This document shows, in pieces, positions 12,801 to 24,827 of a DNA stretch of 64,000 nt. The notes under the pieces are model-generated. The model worked only from the letters and a program-made list of their open reading frames with translations, did not search any database and was not told the origin of the DNA. Each line of letters starts with the position of its first letter. Position 1 is the first letter of the stretch. Made by a program: the position numbers and the translations under genes. The DNA is from Lottia gigantea. Lineage: Eukaryota; Mollusca; Gastropoda; Lottiidae. The DNA lies in assembly GCF_000327385.1 (NCBI RefSeq), contig NW_008706746.1, forward strand, positions 2,347,814 through 2,411,813. Direction: 5' to 3'.

Positions 12801-15800
12801 GAAAATTGCAAGTTTTTAAAAGTTCCTTGACTTCCGTAAGAAAATCATCGAAAGTTTCATTCACTGCCTGTTCGCGAGTGTTAAAATGAAATGTTTCTAC
12901 AACTTCATTGAGGTTTCCTTGGGCATAAATTTCTAAAGCACGCAGTATCTCGTTTGGCTGTCTTCTTTGATCATCTGTGAGTGACAAGTTCCTAAGGATT
13001 TTTATTGATTCGTCTGCTAAGGCCGCTTTCAATAAAGAAACTTGGGTGTTAATTGGCAGAACATTTATGTTGTTGACATCGGCAAAAATATCCCATCTTT
13101 CTTTCCAAGTTTTGAAATGTTCACCTTTGTCTACCGAAAGGTCAACTTTGTCGGGTAGAAGGCCAAACTGGATTTTGTTGTGAATAGGATTTATCTGTGG
13201 TACTTCAGCTTGTGGAGCGTCAGCATTTTGATTTTGTCCATTGCCCGCCATGATTTCACAATAACAACAAAAATGGCGTCGATTTTCCGATTGTCAACAA
13301 AGTTTTTTTTCACTCAAAAATTAACTCACTTCTCTGTAAAAAGTTACTGTCCTCTGGACGACGGTGGCGTGTAGAACTGTCGCAGCGCCATGTTATGCTC
13401 GATGAAGAGTAGGTTTTAAGATTTATTAGCACACATCGTCAAGTTTACAGAGAGACAATATCATATGATGTAAACATTAGAAAAGCAAACGTAAGACTGA
13501 CGTAATCAAGCAAGTCTATCTCTTTTGACTAGAGAGTCAATCAAGGGAAGCAACTAAGTTCGATTGTCTCACAATACTCAAATTCTCTAACATGCAATAA
13601 TCTGATCATGCTAAAATTACGAAATCATTGAATCATACTGAAACTATCAAACCTGAAATTATACTGAAATTATCGAACCTGAAATCATTGAATCATAATT
13701 ATCGATCCTGAAATCATTGAATCATACTGAAATTATCGAATCTGAAATCATTGAATCATACTGAAATTATCAAATCTGAAATCATTGAATCATACTGAAA
13801 TTATCGAATCTGAAATCATTGAATCATAATTATCGATCCTGAAATCATTGAATCACACTGAAATTATCGGACCTGAAATCATTGAATCATACTGAAATTA
13901 TCGAATCTGAAATCATACTGAAATTATCGAATCTGAAGTCATTGAATCATAATTATCGAACCTGAAATCATTGAATCATACTGAATTATCGAACCTGAAA
14001 TCATTGAATCATAATTATCAAACCTGAAATCATTGAATCATACTGAAATTATCAAACCTGAAATCATTTTGAATCATACTGGAATTATCGAACCTGAAAT
14101 CATTGAATCATACTGGAATTATCGAACCTGAAATCATTGAATCATAATTATCGAACCTGAAATCATTGAATCATACTAAAATTATCGAACCTGAAATCAT
14201 TGAATCATACTGAAATTATCGAACCTGAAATCATTGAATCATAATTATTGAACCTGAAATCATTGAATCATACTGAAATTATCAAACCTGACATCATACT
14301 GAAATTATCGAACCTGAAATCATTGAATCATACTGGAATTATCAAACATGAAATCATTGAATCATAATTATTGAACCTGAAATCACTGAATCATACTGAA
14401 ATAATCAAACCTGAAATCATTGAATCATACTGAAATCATTGAATCTGAAATCATGGAATCATAATTATTGAACCTGAAATAATTGAATCATACTGAAATA
14501 ATCAAACCTGAAATCATACTAAAATTATCGAACCTGTAATAATTGAATCATACTCAAATTATCAAACCTTAAATCATTGAATCATACTCAAATTATCGAA
14601 CCTGTAATAATTGAATCATACTCAAATTATCAAACCTTAAATCATTGAATCATACTCAAATTATCGAACCTGAAATCATTGAATCATACTGGAATTATCA
14701 AACATGAAATCATTGAATCATAATTATTGAACCTGAAATCACTGAATCATACTGAAATAATCAAACCTGAAATCATTGAATCATACTGAAATTATTGAAT
14801 CTGAAATCATGGAATCATAATTATTGAACCTGAAATAATTGAATCATACTGAAATAATCAAACCTGAAATCATACTAAAATTATCGAACCTGTAATAATT
14901 GAATCATACTCAAATTATCAAACCTTAAATCATTGAATCATACTCAAATTATCGAACCTGAAATCATTGAATCATACTCAAATTATCAAAACTGAAATCA
15001 TTGAATCATACTCAAATTATCGAACCTGAAATTATTGAATCATACTCAAATTATCGCTTTGAAGAACAACAACCTTAGTTGAATTTGCAATTTTCCCCAA
15101 CCTAAACGAAAAATCCATGTCTCAAAAACAACTTGGATAACATTCTGACTTGAAAACTGTTTGAAATTAAGTACCACTGACCTGTATTACTCTTCTCAGA
15201 TTAGCCGACTCAAACTGGGCATTGAATATTAGATGATCAACATTTAATATACCTCGACCATAACTACAATCAAACATATATATACACATTTTATTTAGAG
15301 GAATTATAAGAAGGCACATTTCTTCTTTGTTTTTCATAAAACACTATAATAGATTGTTTTTAAATCACTTATCAGTCAACTATTACTGGAATACTAGCTA
15401 ACATAAAGTTAGATAAGTCAAATATGTACACTTATAGGCAAAGTTTTAGAATTGAATTTATATTTCATGTTCATTTTAAGACGTAGTATTCCTTTAACAA
15501 ATTCATTTTTTTGAAATTATCTCAATGCGAGCATAGTAAATGGTGATACCTGAACTCATCTCTATTGGTTAAATTTCTATTTTCTTGACTATAGTTGGTG
15601 TCGTTGACTACTTCACCTAAATCATACACAATTCTCTCTATCAGTAGATCTGAATGAATCATTCTATCTATATCTTCAAATATCTTAACCCTGAAACACA
15701 GTTTAATCACCTTGTTATAGGTAGTCAAGGATTGACTCTGGTCTTATTCTAAAAGGCAATCACCTAATATAAGCATGTTAGGCAGAACAAAAATCTGGTC

Positions 15801-18800
15801 GTTCTTCTAGCAGATGACATACTGAACTTGGCGATGGTATTATCAGCTGTTTCCAGCTATGCATATTTAAGTAATTCTTTCCTATAATCTGTGTTCAATT
15901 ATTTACTTTTCAATTACTTATTTGATCACTTCTGTATTCTACTGGTCTACAATGTCTCCTGGAGACTAACCGGGGCTCAAGAAGTTGCAGGAATTATTTC
16001 AGTCTCCAATAGGCCTCCAAGACGTCTTTGCAACATCTCCATCAGACACCAGAGGGACACCTCTTCTATTTTTCTACGAACTGTTGGAGACCAAGGAGAC
16101 CCTGCAGTGACGTCTCCACAAGGCTACTCACCCACATTAGAGACCATGTGACTGGTGACTGCCGGTGGAGATGTCAAGACCTAAAAGGCATCTAGGATAC
16201 GTTGCGGGTACGTCCTCAGTACATGCTTTTCACACCGATTGATGGTCACTTGAGTCACCACAAATGATCAGTCCCATCGGTTGCAGTGACTTATCAATGA
16301 GTGAAATAGGCCCTAAAATGCACAAAAACATTTTATTGGGGGAAGGGGGATTCTTCTAAGGCCTTCTAAATACCCACCTCTGAACTCCAAATTTTCTGTT
16401 ATATAATTTCTCAGGATTTGAATTTCCTCTTGCTGAATTTAGATCAGGATATGCCACCTTTTCAAATCTATAGACACTTTTAGTTTCTCTTGCCAGCTGA
16501 GAATACAGTTGAGGATCTTTAAACCAGTCAAAAACATCTTCCTCATAATCTTCAACAACTGATGTGGCAATAAACTCTTCCAGTTGGTCCCTAGGTGTCA
16601 CTAGTGGTGTTATACACATTGCGTCTGCTATATTTTCTGTCACTGGTGCATCAGATTTCTTTTTGATTTTCTTGCTCTTGGTTTGATCTCCCTTCTTTAC
16701 TGATTTAGATTTCTTTACAGTGCGTACTTGACTTGCAGATTTTGAATTTGATTTAATAGGAGATGGCAGTTGAACATCAAGGGTGAACACACTGGTCCCA
16801 GTTTTAAGATTAACTGCAGTCGCTGAGTCTACTTTTGTTTTGGACTCAAATTGTAAGTCAGGTACTGAATGTCTATTTTTTAACTTTAATTTGTCAAATT
16901 GAAACAGAACTGAATCTGATTCACTTGAAGTAGTGCTATTTTGATATAATTTTGGTAGAGTTTCTGATATGTTTGAAAAAGAATGGACTCGTCGACATGT
17001 TGGTACAGATAATATTGATTGGTTGTCTGCTTCAGGTGTCACAAAATCTGATTTGACACCAGAGATTGACTGTCTAGAAACTGGACGAGTCTAGAAATTA
17101 AAGAAATGAATATAAGACATTTTTACTGAATCAATGAAGACTGACATAGCTGTCTTGTGTATGTAAACGAGCAATCATAGAGCTGAGCTTGATACTATTT
17201 TATACTAACTCTTCAAGCTTTTCTTTTAGCTAACCCCATCCCCTGAACATTTAAGGATAACTTGCAGATGATAAAAATTGTAATGAAAACAGTGAAATTC
17301 CAGTCTCAGAACATATTTATCAAGTATTAGTGTATATAAAAAGTATTTATAAATAAATATGAATTGTTTTAAACTGAAACTGTTATAATCTGGAAACAAG
17401 TTACCTCAAATTCAAAGAGTTCTGGAAAAAATTTACTGTAAGATCTTAACTCTTCTACAGATCTCGGTTCAGGTTGTTCTATGGCATCAGTTTGGTCATC
17501 TTCTTGCTGTAGTATATCAATGTATGATTGAAAAAGACATGAAACAGACTAGGATAGTATCTTGGAATCAATTTTTTTTGTAATTGCACAGATTTTTGAG
17601 AAACGGGGCCTAGATCATACATGTGTACAGGTCAGGAAAAAAAATCTGGAGATTTGCCTTGAAAAATCTGGAGATTGGGTGAAAAGTCGGGAGATTTTTC
17701 CAAAGCACGTAAATTCGTGATTTGAAACTCCAAATTGATTCTTTTTTTTTTTTCAAATAAGCTTTAAGCCTTGTAAATTAATTAAATTGATCATGGGCCT
17801 ACATGACACAGTTAAAATTAACAATCTATAATTATGGATAATTCTAGAAATAGTGCCTGATATTTTAAATTTAGGGGCCCGAAAAAAATTTGATATTATC
17901 ATTCTTCAGTACTGATTGAATCAAAAATAATGTCAAGGTGAAATGATGTTTGAAAACAAGAAAGCAAGCATGATCCCAGCCCTCTAAATTAAATGGTACC
18001 GGTAGGCCTACATGTAATATTAAAAATCAGTATGTTCTGAAAGAAATATTTAGTAAATAATGTGTACTGGCAATGTTACTTTTTCCAAAGGTGTAACTCA
18101 TGACATGTTAAATATCTCCAGTGCGATCATTAAATACTTTTCCTGCAACACTCTCACGAAGTATTGAACTGAATTTTCCGCTTCCATTTTGACTTTCTTC
18201 AGATATGGAAAGACTTGTAATAAGTAAGCCTGTTATGCAGGCAATCAAATGAATGTTAACAGACTACAGTAAAATTACAAAACGATTTTATGAAACGAAG
18301 TTTGAGTTTACATAAGAATTAGACATCCAGTCGGGCAATGATAATATTATTAGGTGATGAGATTAACGCATGTTACCGACGATCAGGATACAAGTGATAA
18401 TAGATATTTTGTTGATTTATGGTAGAGAATTTGAACATTGAAAACGGTAGGTCCCGTGAAAATTTGATCAGGAAAAAAAAAAAAAAAAATCGGTAGAAAC
18501 CCGACAACATCGGTAGATTACACATGTATGGCCTAGATCAAAACTTCTTTCATTTAATTTCACTTATCTCTTTTCATGGTATTTATAAACTTACATCTTC
18601 GGAATGATCTGTTCTAAATCTTTCATCATCGCTATCAATATCATCATCATTATCTAGTGAACTGTGATCACTTTCATTACCATTACTGGTACCATTATCA
18701 CTATCAGGCACCTCACCTAAAATTAAACATTATTACCAATGATACCACTGTTATTACATATTATATAACTTAAATTATAACTTCACTATCATATCATTAT

Positions 18801-21800
18801 CACATATAATATCATATCATTATCACATACAAAACCTAATATATAAACTATTATCATCTAAATAACCTGAGATATAACTTCATCATCAGATGATAACCTA
18901 AAAAATAACTTATATATAGCCATAATTATCGAATAGATAACCTGAAATATAATATCACCACATAAGTAACCTGAAAAATAAAACATTAGCACATAAATAA
19001 CCTCAATATAATGATATCATTACTCATTTAATACAAATACAACAACATTATTCGGATTATTTTGAGAGTGACCTCCACTTACTTTGATTAGAAACATGAA
19101 GACAATCGGGAACATGTCTATCTGATAATGGTAGAGGAAACGTAACAGCACTATCAGTGTTTTCTAGAGGTAGTTTGTTTCTGGGACAACATTTTCTCAT
19201 TATAATACTAGCTAGTAATATCAAACTCTCCATTTCACGACTTTCTGATATATCTTGACATGTTTCATACAGAATTCTTATACCATCTGATTCTAATAGA
19301 GCTTTTCTTCCTGATTCTAAAACAGTTGAATAGATAGATTGATAGAATAGATTGATTGAACAGATTGTCAATACAGTATAAGACTGTTGGATTTGGCAGT
19401 CATTGAATGATGTTTAACCAAAATCATGTAACTGTTTACCTGATCCATGTTTAGTACTGTATGATCAAGCTTCCTTTCTGTCTTAAAGTTTATGTGTAAA
19501 CCATGCAAACAAGATCCTATATTCAAAATCAGTTTTTGTACAAGATTTTCAATACTTACTAAGATTTGTGATATTTTTAAGAATATGTAGTATGGATTTC
19601 TTCAAGTTATTATATTTATGTTTTGTATCAAATTGATGCCATTCTGTATATAATGTTAATAATGTAGTAACTCCTCCCATTCCTATAGTTCTTGCTGAAT
19701 TACTCTCTGAAATACATTTCAAAAACTTTTTATTCCTAGTAACAACCTTCAATGTAAAACATTGATAATACTTTATCAATCCAGCGACCATCAAGAAAAT
19801 TGGACTGCCATAAAATTTCATGCATTTTGCATCTTGGCTGATATTTATTTCTAGACATCAGAGTGATTCAGAGCCACAACATTTCATCACCCAATATCTA
19901 TACAATTTCATTAGAAAATCAATTATTACTTCAGCTTGAAAATCAAATAAATAGTCTTTGAATTTAGCCTTGATAAAATAGAACGATGAGTTATCAGACG
20001 ACAATCCATCTTGAAATCACGGAAATGAATTATGGAAACAAATACTTACTTGATTTAGTGAGATTGTTTAAACTATCTAAAGCTAATTTTAGAACTGTTG
20101 TATGTTTTTTACCACATAACGCTATTATCTTAAACAATATACTAATAGAGTTATGTTTACCAACATAGGATGCATTAACACCTGAAATATTGATAGCATG
20201 TCTTCAATTAATAAATATTCTTTTGAATTTTTCATACAGTATCTAATTTGTTTATTCTCCAACATGACTGTTAATATTGGTCATTGTAATAATATATTAT
20301 CTTACTAGTATATATGAGGGCATTCACTATGATAGTTCACAGTAAATACCATGACATTTTAAAAACTTTGATATATACAATGAAATATCGTAAATTGTTC
20401 AGAAAAGATATTATGAGGAATTTGATTAATTAGAAATTGAAAACTCAGGTACTATAATCCCAAATTTGTAGCTTTCGCAAAAAAAATATTTAACTGCAAC
20501 TTTCTAACCGATTTACTATGTTTGTATCAGATTAATTTCTAGAAATCTGACTGGTTTATATTATTACTTTAAAATATATTTATCACATTTATATCTTTGC
20601 AGTTATCTGAGGATATGATATTTTACTAAATCACATCAGTATATATATATATATATATAGTATATTCAGTAAAATCATATATTATAAAAAACAACTTACT
20701 GTTTGAGGTATAGTATTTAAAAACTTGTAATAAAATCTGCATGTTTTTAAAACTACTGGTGTTACTCTTTAACAAGTTTAATGTTAACAACAAAACATTG
20801 TTTAATCTGGCTTTCACAGCAAACTTTCTATCTGTAAATGAATAAACCATAAATAACAACTTCAGATGAGGTTATCATAAAAAAAATGGAAACACTTTTG
20901 ATAAAGATAGCTTGCCAGGCAAGGTAACATACGCCCACTGGCAGCTGTCAGAAATGATTAAACAGTCTTTAGTGACTACAGGGTTGCACAATATAGCTAA
21001 TAGAGTGAAACGTCAAGTCAGACTCGATATTTCGGTGAAATATTATCCGATCATCACGAAAATCAATAGATCATCATGAAAATCGATAGATCATCATGAA
21101 AATCAATAGGGATCATCTTCATAACGACATAGACATACAAAATAAAAATCAAAAGAATCTGTAGAGAATTGAAGCCTGTAGAGTGAGCACGAGTTGCACA
21201 ATATAGCTAATAGAGTAAAACGTCAAGTCAGACACGATATTTCGGTGAAAAATTATCCGACCATCACGAAAATCAATAGGGATCATCTTCATAACAACAT
21301 TGACATACAAAATAAAAATCAAAAGAATCTGTAAAAAATTGTAGCCTGTAGAGTGAGCACGAGTTGCACAATGTAGCTAATAGAGAAAAAACGTCAAGTC
21401 AGGCACGATATTTCGGTGAAAAATTATCCGATCATCACGAAAATCAATAGGGATCATCTTCATAATGACATTGACACACAAAATAAAAATCAAAAGAATC
21501 TGTAAAAAATTGTAGCCTGTAGAGTGAGCACGAGTTGCACAATATAGCTAATAGAGAAAAACGTCAAGTCAGACACGATATTTCGGTGAAAAATTATCCG
21601 ATCATCACGAAAATCAATAGGGATCATCTTCATAACAACATTGACATACAAAATAAAAATCAAAAGAATCCATAAAGAACTGTAGCCTGTAGAGTGAGCA
21701 CGAGCCAAATGTGAACGGACGGACCGACGGGGTGATTACAATATACGCCCATCTTACGTGTGGGCGTATAAAAACAATAAATTGCAATTTAAAAGAGTGA

Positions 21801-24800
21801 TCTAAATGTTATGTATTCAGATATCTAGCGAACTCACTTTGAAATCATCATTTCATTCTCAGTTCTGAATCACATATAATCTACAATAGTTGAATAAATA
21901 TTCCAGGAAAAAAAATGATTTACCTTTATGCCCAATACGACCCAATATACAATGTATTGTTAATTGGGCATCTTCTGGTAAAGTATTATCAGCACTGACA
22001 GCTTGTCTTAGAATATTGAACAAAACACTTGATACACCATGGTTTACCAATATTGATGCTCTTTTCCCAAAAGCTATATAATGTAATATAATAATACAAT
22101 AAATTCATTCTTTATTACGGAAATAACATAAAAAAAACTCATCTATATACAGAAATATAGCTTGCCAGGCAAGGTAACATACGCCCACAGATAGCTTTGA
22201 TTGTAAGTATTATGAAATTTGATATATTTACCATCTTCATAATGACATTGACACACAAAATAAAAATCAAAAGAATCTAAGAATGTAAAGAATTGTAGCT
22301 TGTAGAGTGAGCACAAGTTGCACAATATAGCCAATAGAATAAAATTTCAAGTCAGACAGGATATGTTGGTGAAAAATTATCCGATCATCACGAAAATCAA
22401 TAGGGATCATCTTCAAAATGACATTGACATACAAAATCAAAAGAATCTGTAAAAAAGTGTAGCTTGTAGAGTGAGCACGAATTGCACAATATAGCTAATA
22501 GAGTAAAACGTCAAGTCAGACACGATATTTCCGTGAAAAATTATCCGATCATCACGAAAATCAATAGGGATCATCTTCATAACAACATTGACATACAAAA
22601 TAAAAATCAAAAGAATCCATAAAGAACTGTAGCCTGTAGAGTGAGCACGAGCCAAATGTGAACGGACGGACGGACCGACCGACGGGGTGATTACAATATA
22701 CGCCCATCTTACGTGTGGGCGTATAAAAATGATTAATAATAAAACTTTAGGAAACATCAAAAAACAAATTACACTTTAGAAACTAAATGAAATAGCGTTC
22801 ATACTATACTTCAAATAAAATGAATGTATTTTTACGTTCTATTGCTATACTTTACAATTATACATAAAACATATCTTACGTGCTTTTCCCAATAATTCAT
22901 TAATAATATTGATAACAGATATCACAACATTGTCATCATATATAGTCTGAAATAATCAAATAAAACAGTCATTTTAAATTAAAAGGTAATCTCTATACAG
23001 CCAATAAGAAGAATGAAATAATAATTTAGTGTCAGAGGTGAAGAAGTTTATTATAACTATTTCTGAAAGCACTGGCCATTGCCACAAATTCAGAGATCTG
23101 CTCCATAAAATCTGGGATATTTAGTACATGTAGTATACCTCACCTGTAATATATTGACTAATATTTCGATATTATTAGATTGTTTTAGAATAATATCTTT
23201 CTGAGCCTTATCTATATCAAAAGAGAAAAACAAAATAACAAATAGAGCCGGGTTTAATCCTTTGAGCGAGTGTGAAAATATAAAACATCCTATATCCTGA
23301 ACTGCAAGTAATATGACTTAACTAAGCATACAATGTTAACATGTAACATAGGTATATTTCAGGTAATGATTTGCCCACAGAGTATTGGCTAGTGTTGTAA
23401 AGCATATAAACATGTTTGTTTTATTAAGTTTCAACTCCAGTTGCTCAATATCATTAATGCCTGTCTAAAGCTCAAAATGAATGTGTATATGTTTATTTTA
23501 TAAATAAAATACTCTTTGCACAAATTTACTAACACAACAAAAACATAAACTTTTTTAAAACTGTAATCTATTACATTAGTTTTGACCAAATAATTGTACA
23601 TTATAAGACAGTGCTATCAATTTATATCTGAAAAAGAAAATCCTACCCTGTGAAGAAATAACTGTTAATAATTTAGAAGTAACATATCGTATCTGTGTTA
23701 ATTCTTCTGATATATCAGATTTCTTGTTTCCTGCTGTTCGACTCAATGTCTTTTCTAACAATTGGAACAAGCTATTCAAACGAGTTCTGAAAAACATTTG
23801 AAAAAAGACATTTTGATCTAAAGGCAACACAATCTTATGTTTAGTAGAACAATAATCAGCATTGTATAATGCAGAAAACAAGTTTTTAAAAAATGAAATG
23901 ATATAAGCTAATATTATATCCGTAATATTTCATTGTCTATGTCATGTCTGTGGTGGGGTCTGAAAATACTGACTGGCAACTCAACCAAGATTTCTTTGTA
24001 CAGTAGTGTAACTTATACTTGTGCATTTAAGGACTCAACAACGAATTTCGTTAAAATAAAATGTCTTAGATGTTTCTTCAGATATTCTATCAAATTAGTT
24101 TGTTTCGACTTTTCTTTATGGATCCCTCACTTTGACGCATATTTCATGAGTAACCAACTCGACTGTTGCAAAATGTGTCACTTATTTTCGTGTACAATGT
24201 TTGATTTATATATAAGTTGAGAAAAACCCCATTGTATGGATACCTAGTGGTAGAATTAACTTCTCTTAGTATTATCTTTCATAATATTTCATTATAAATT
24301 ATGAAAATTCTTTTAAAGAACAATGATTTGTAACAAAAATTAGTTACTGTCAAAATAAGAAGTAAAAGTACCGTACTTTATTGCTAAAATTCATTGAAAC
24401 AACATAAGAATATGGCCTACAGAATTTTTCTGCTGACATGGAATCCGCTCGTTTGTCATGACACTTTGTTCACTGGAATATAATTCTAGCAGACGAAACT
24501 TGGAATTCCGATTGCAGCTGGGGATTATAAGATAATTTGGTAGATAGAAAATTTAGATATTTGGTAATGACCGAAAACTGCCATGTTAGAAAAAGATTAT
24601 AAATATTCTGCAGGTTGAGTTTGTAGAGATAATCCATGTTTGTTAAAACATGCATATGCGGAGGACATTATTTATCATTTCCTGAGATGCACGAAATCAA
24701 GTTCTCATGCATGTGATTGTATAATAACCATGAAATTGTGATTTTAAACACAGGTACATGTACAGCAGCATGCTTACCCAACTGATCTGTCAGCTGATCT

Positions 24801-24824
24801 ACATTCCTCTGATGCAGCTGCCAT
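827..24824 (-). CDS. AGTPBP1: AGTPBP1 / cytosolic carboxypeptidase 1 (CCP1, Nna1), complete, 24 coding exons
   Basis: M14-family metallocarboxypeptidase that removes glutamates from tubulin tails. Coding exons, 5' to 3': 24778-24824, 23647-23786, 23144-23211, 22880-22946, 21924-22073, 20700-20831, 20050-20181, 19560-19706, 19083-19310, 18595-18716, 17405-17506, 16378-17090, 15550-15690, 15182-15263, 8582-8738, 8091-8323, 6437-6587, 6170-6241, 5871-5979, 4835-4964, 3532-3669, 2155-2331, 1448-1602, 827-971. Total 3,738 nt = 1,245 aa (human about 1,226). All introns are GT-AG with matching phases. Exons 2-9 encode the armadillo-like N-terminus (RYVTSK near the start, [18 protein letters not shown]). 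Exon 10 is acidic. Exon 12 is a poorly conserved Ser/Lys-rich linker ending in FGVQR. The catalytic part has HPGE (zinc ligands H950, E953), [20 protein letters not shown] (third ligand H1047) and SYTME (catalytic E1134), so it looks active. The tail is acidic ([15 protein letters not shown]). The ATG at 24822-24824 follows a pyrimidine-rich TAG acceptor-like site, so an untranslated upstream exon is likely. Intron 14 is 6.4 kb, almost all repeat and LTR element. Confidence 0.95.
6662..6905. repeat. interspersed repeat, unclassified, in AGTPBP1 intron 17
   Basis: A GC-richer block starting AGTGGCGGCCCCAG and ending near TACCCCAACTCGCGC, with GGGGTACA motifs in opposite orientations inside both ends. 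It interrupts plain AT-rich intron sequence. Ends like this are typical of degenerate non-autonomous DNA elements, but no clean target-site duplication was found. Confidence 0.35.
8717..8954. repeat. 34-bp minisatellite, left part, overlapping the 3' splice site of AGTPBP1 coding exon 15
   Basis: About seven units of 34 bp. The first (8717-8750) straddles the exon 15 acceptor: its first 22 bp are coding (V-R-E-F-E-Y-D on the minus strand) and the other 12 are intron ending TTGCAG. The next unit begins exactly 34 bp on, at 8751, and the unit at about 8797 repeats the exon-intron junction nearly perfectly. The array is split from its larger part (13574-15057) by the LTR element. Confidence 0.9.
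8955..9137 (-). repeat. 3' LTR of the Ty3-type element
   Basis: 183 bp, reads identical to 13391-13573. It begins TGTTATGCTC and ends TTGTCTCACA on the plus strand. Confidence 0.95.
13391..13573 (-). repeat. 5' LTR of the Ty3-type element
   Basis: 183 bp, the second identical LTR copy, followed at 13574-13578 by the ATACT target duplication that also belongs to the minisatellite unit. Confidence 0.95.
13574..15057. repeat. 34-bp minisatellite, right part, in AGTPBP1 intron 14
   Basis: About 45 head-to-tail units of 34 bp plus shorter variants of 26-29 bp. Each unit carries GAATCATACTGAAATTATCG followed by AACCTGAAATCATT. On the minus strand (the sense of the gene) almost every unit shows GATTTCAG followed by GTT, a copy of the exon 15 acceptor. 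Together with 8717-8954 it is one array cut in two by the LTR element. The distal end at about 15057 goes abruptly into unique intron. Confidence 0.93.
15940..16320. other. GC-richer block in AGTPBP1 intron 12, origin unknown
   Basis: This stretch is visibly richer in G and C than the surrounding intron and contains repeated GTCTCC/GGAGAC words in both orientations. No coding exon fits the AGTPBP1 frame here. It may be an old transposon remnant; no clear ends or target duplication were found. Confidence 0.25.
17616..18530. mobile_element. hAT-like non-autonomous DNA element in AGTPBP1 intron 10
   Basis: 915-bp insertion with 12-bp terminal inverted repeats CATACATGTGTA / TACACATGTATG. It is flanked by an 8-bp direct repeat GCCTAGAT (17608-17615 and 18531-18538). 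Eight-base duplication with short TIRs starting CA is typical of the hAT superfamily. No transposase frame is visible inside, so it would depend on another copy. Confidence 0.65.
20640..20659. repeat. (AT)n microsatellite
   Basis: About ten AT units in the intron between AGTPBP1 coding exons 6 and 7. Confidence 0.8.
20911..21769. mobile_element. pearl-like (non-autonomous Helentron-type) element, copy 1
   Basis: Starts CTTGCCAGGCAAGGTAACAT followed by ACGCCCA and ends in the hairpin-forming ATACGCCCA...TGTGGGCGTAT after a GACGG/GACCG-rich stretch. The interior is about four tandem units of ~170 bp, with GTTGCACAATATAGCTAAT recurring near 20982, 21192, 21362 and 21532. Conserved ends, a tandem core of about 160-170 bp and a 3' hairpin are the hallmarks of molluscan pearl elements. 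It lies in AGTPBP1 intron 5. Long frames across it are simply the repeat translated. Confidence 0.7.
22161..22725. mobile_element. pearl-like element, copy 2
   Basis: Same 5' end (CTTGCCAGGCAAGGTAACAT) and same 3' hairpin as the copy at 20911-21769, but with only about two to three core units. The copy-number difference between two nearby copies is typical of this architecture. It lies in AGTPBP1 intron 4. Confidence 0.7.
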
Positions 24825-24827
24825 TTT

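Larger units (their letters stand above)
8955..13573 (-). mobile_element. Ty3/gypsy-type LTR retrotransposon fossil, young, broken, in AGTPBP1 intron 14
   Basis: 4,619-bp element in the same orientation as the host gene. It has two 183-bp LTRs (TG...CA) that read identical, flanked by a 5-bp target duplication ATACT (8950-8954 and 13574-13578). A TGG-starting primer-binding-type site abuts the 5' LTR, and a purine tract (GGGGAAGG) abuts the 3' LTR. Parts in minus-strand order: Gag with Cys/His knuckles (about 13.25-12.4 kb), aspartic protease with D-T-G-S (near 12.3 kb), reverse transcriptase (about 11.9-11.2 kb), RNase H (about 11.0-10.6 kb), and integrase with HHCC zinc finger and C-terminal part (about 10.3-9.2 kb). 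No envelope gene was seen. The order RT-RH-IN places it in Ty3/gypsy; a Mag/K02A2.6-like clade is a guess. The reading frame carries roughly two or three breaks, so it is a fossil, but identical LTRs mean a recent insertion. Confidence 0.93.

Noticed and set aside
9682-13374. Several plus-strand frames of 60-100 codons
   Set aside because: Antisense shadows of the LTR element's own coding regions.
13574-15057. Regular 34-bp direct repeats resembling a CRISPR array
   Set aside because: Units are head to tail with no unique spacers, lie in a eukaryotic intron, and derive from an exon junction.
21490-22760. Two similar open frames (72 and 107 codons) on the minus strand
   Set aside because: They are translations of the ~170-bp tandem core of the pearl-like elements and end at the element borders; the similarity is the DNA repeat, not a protein family.
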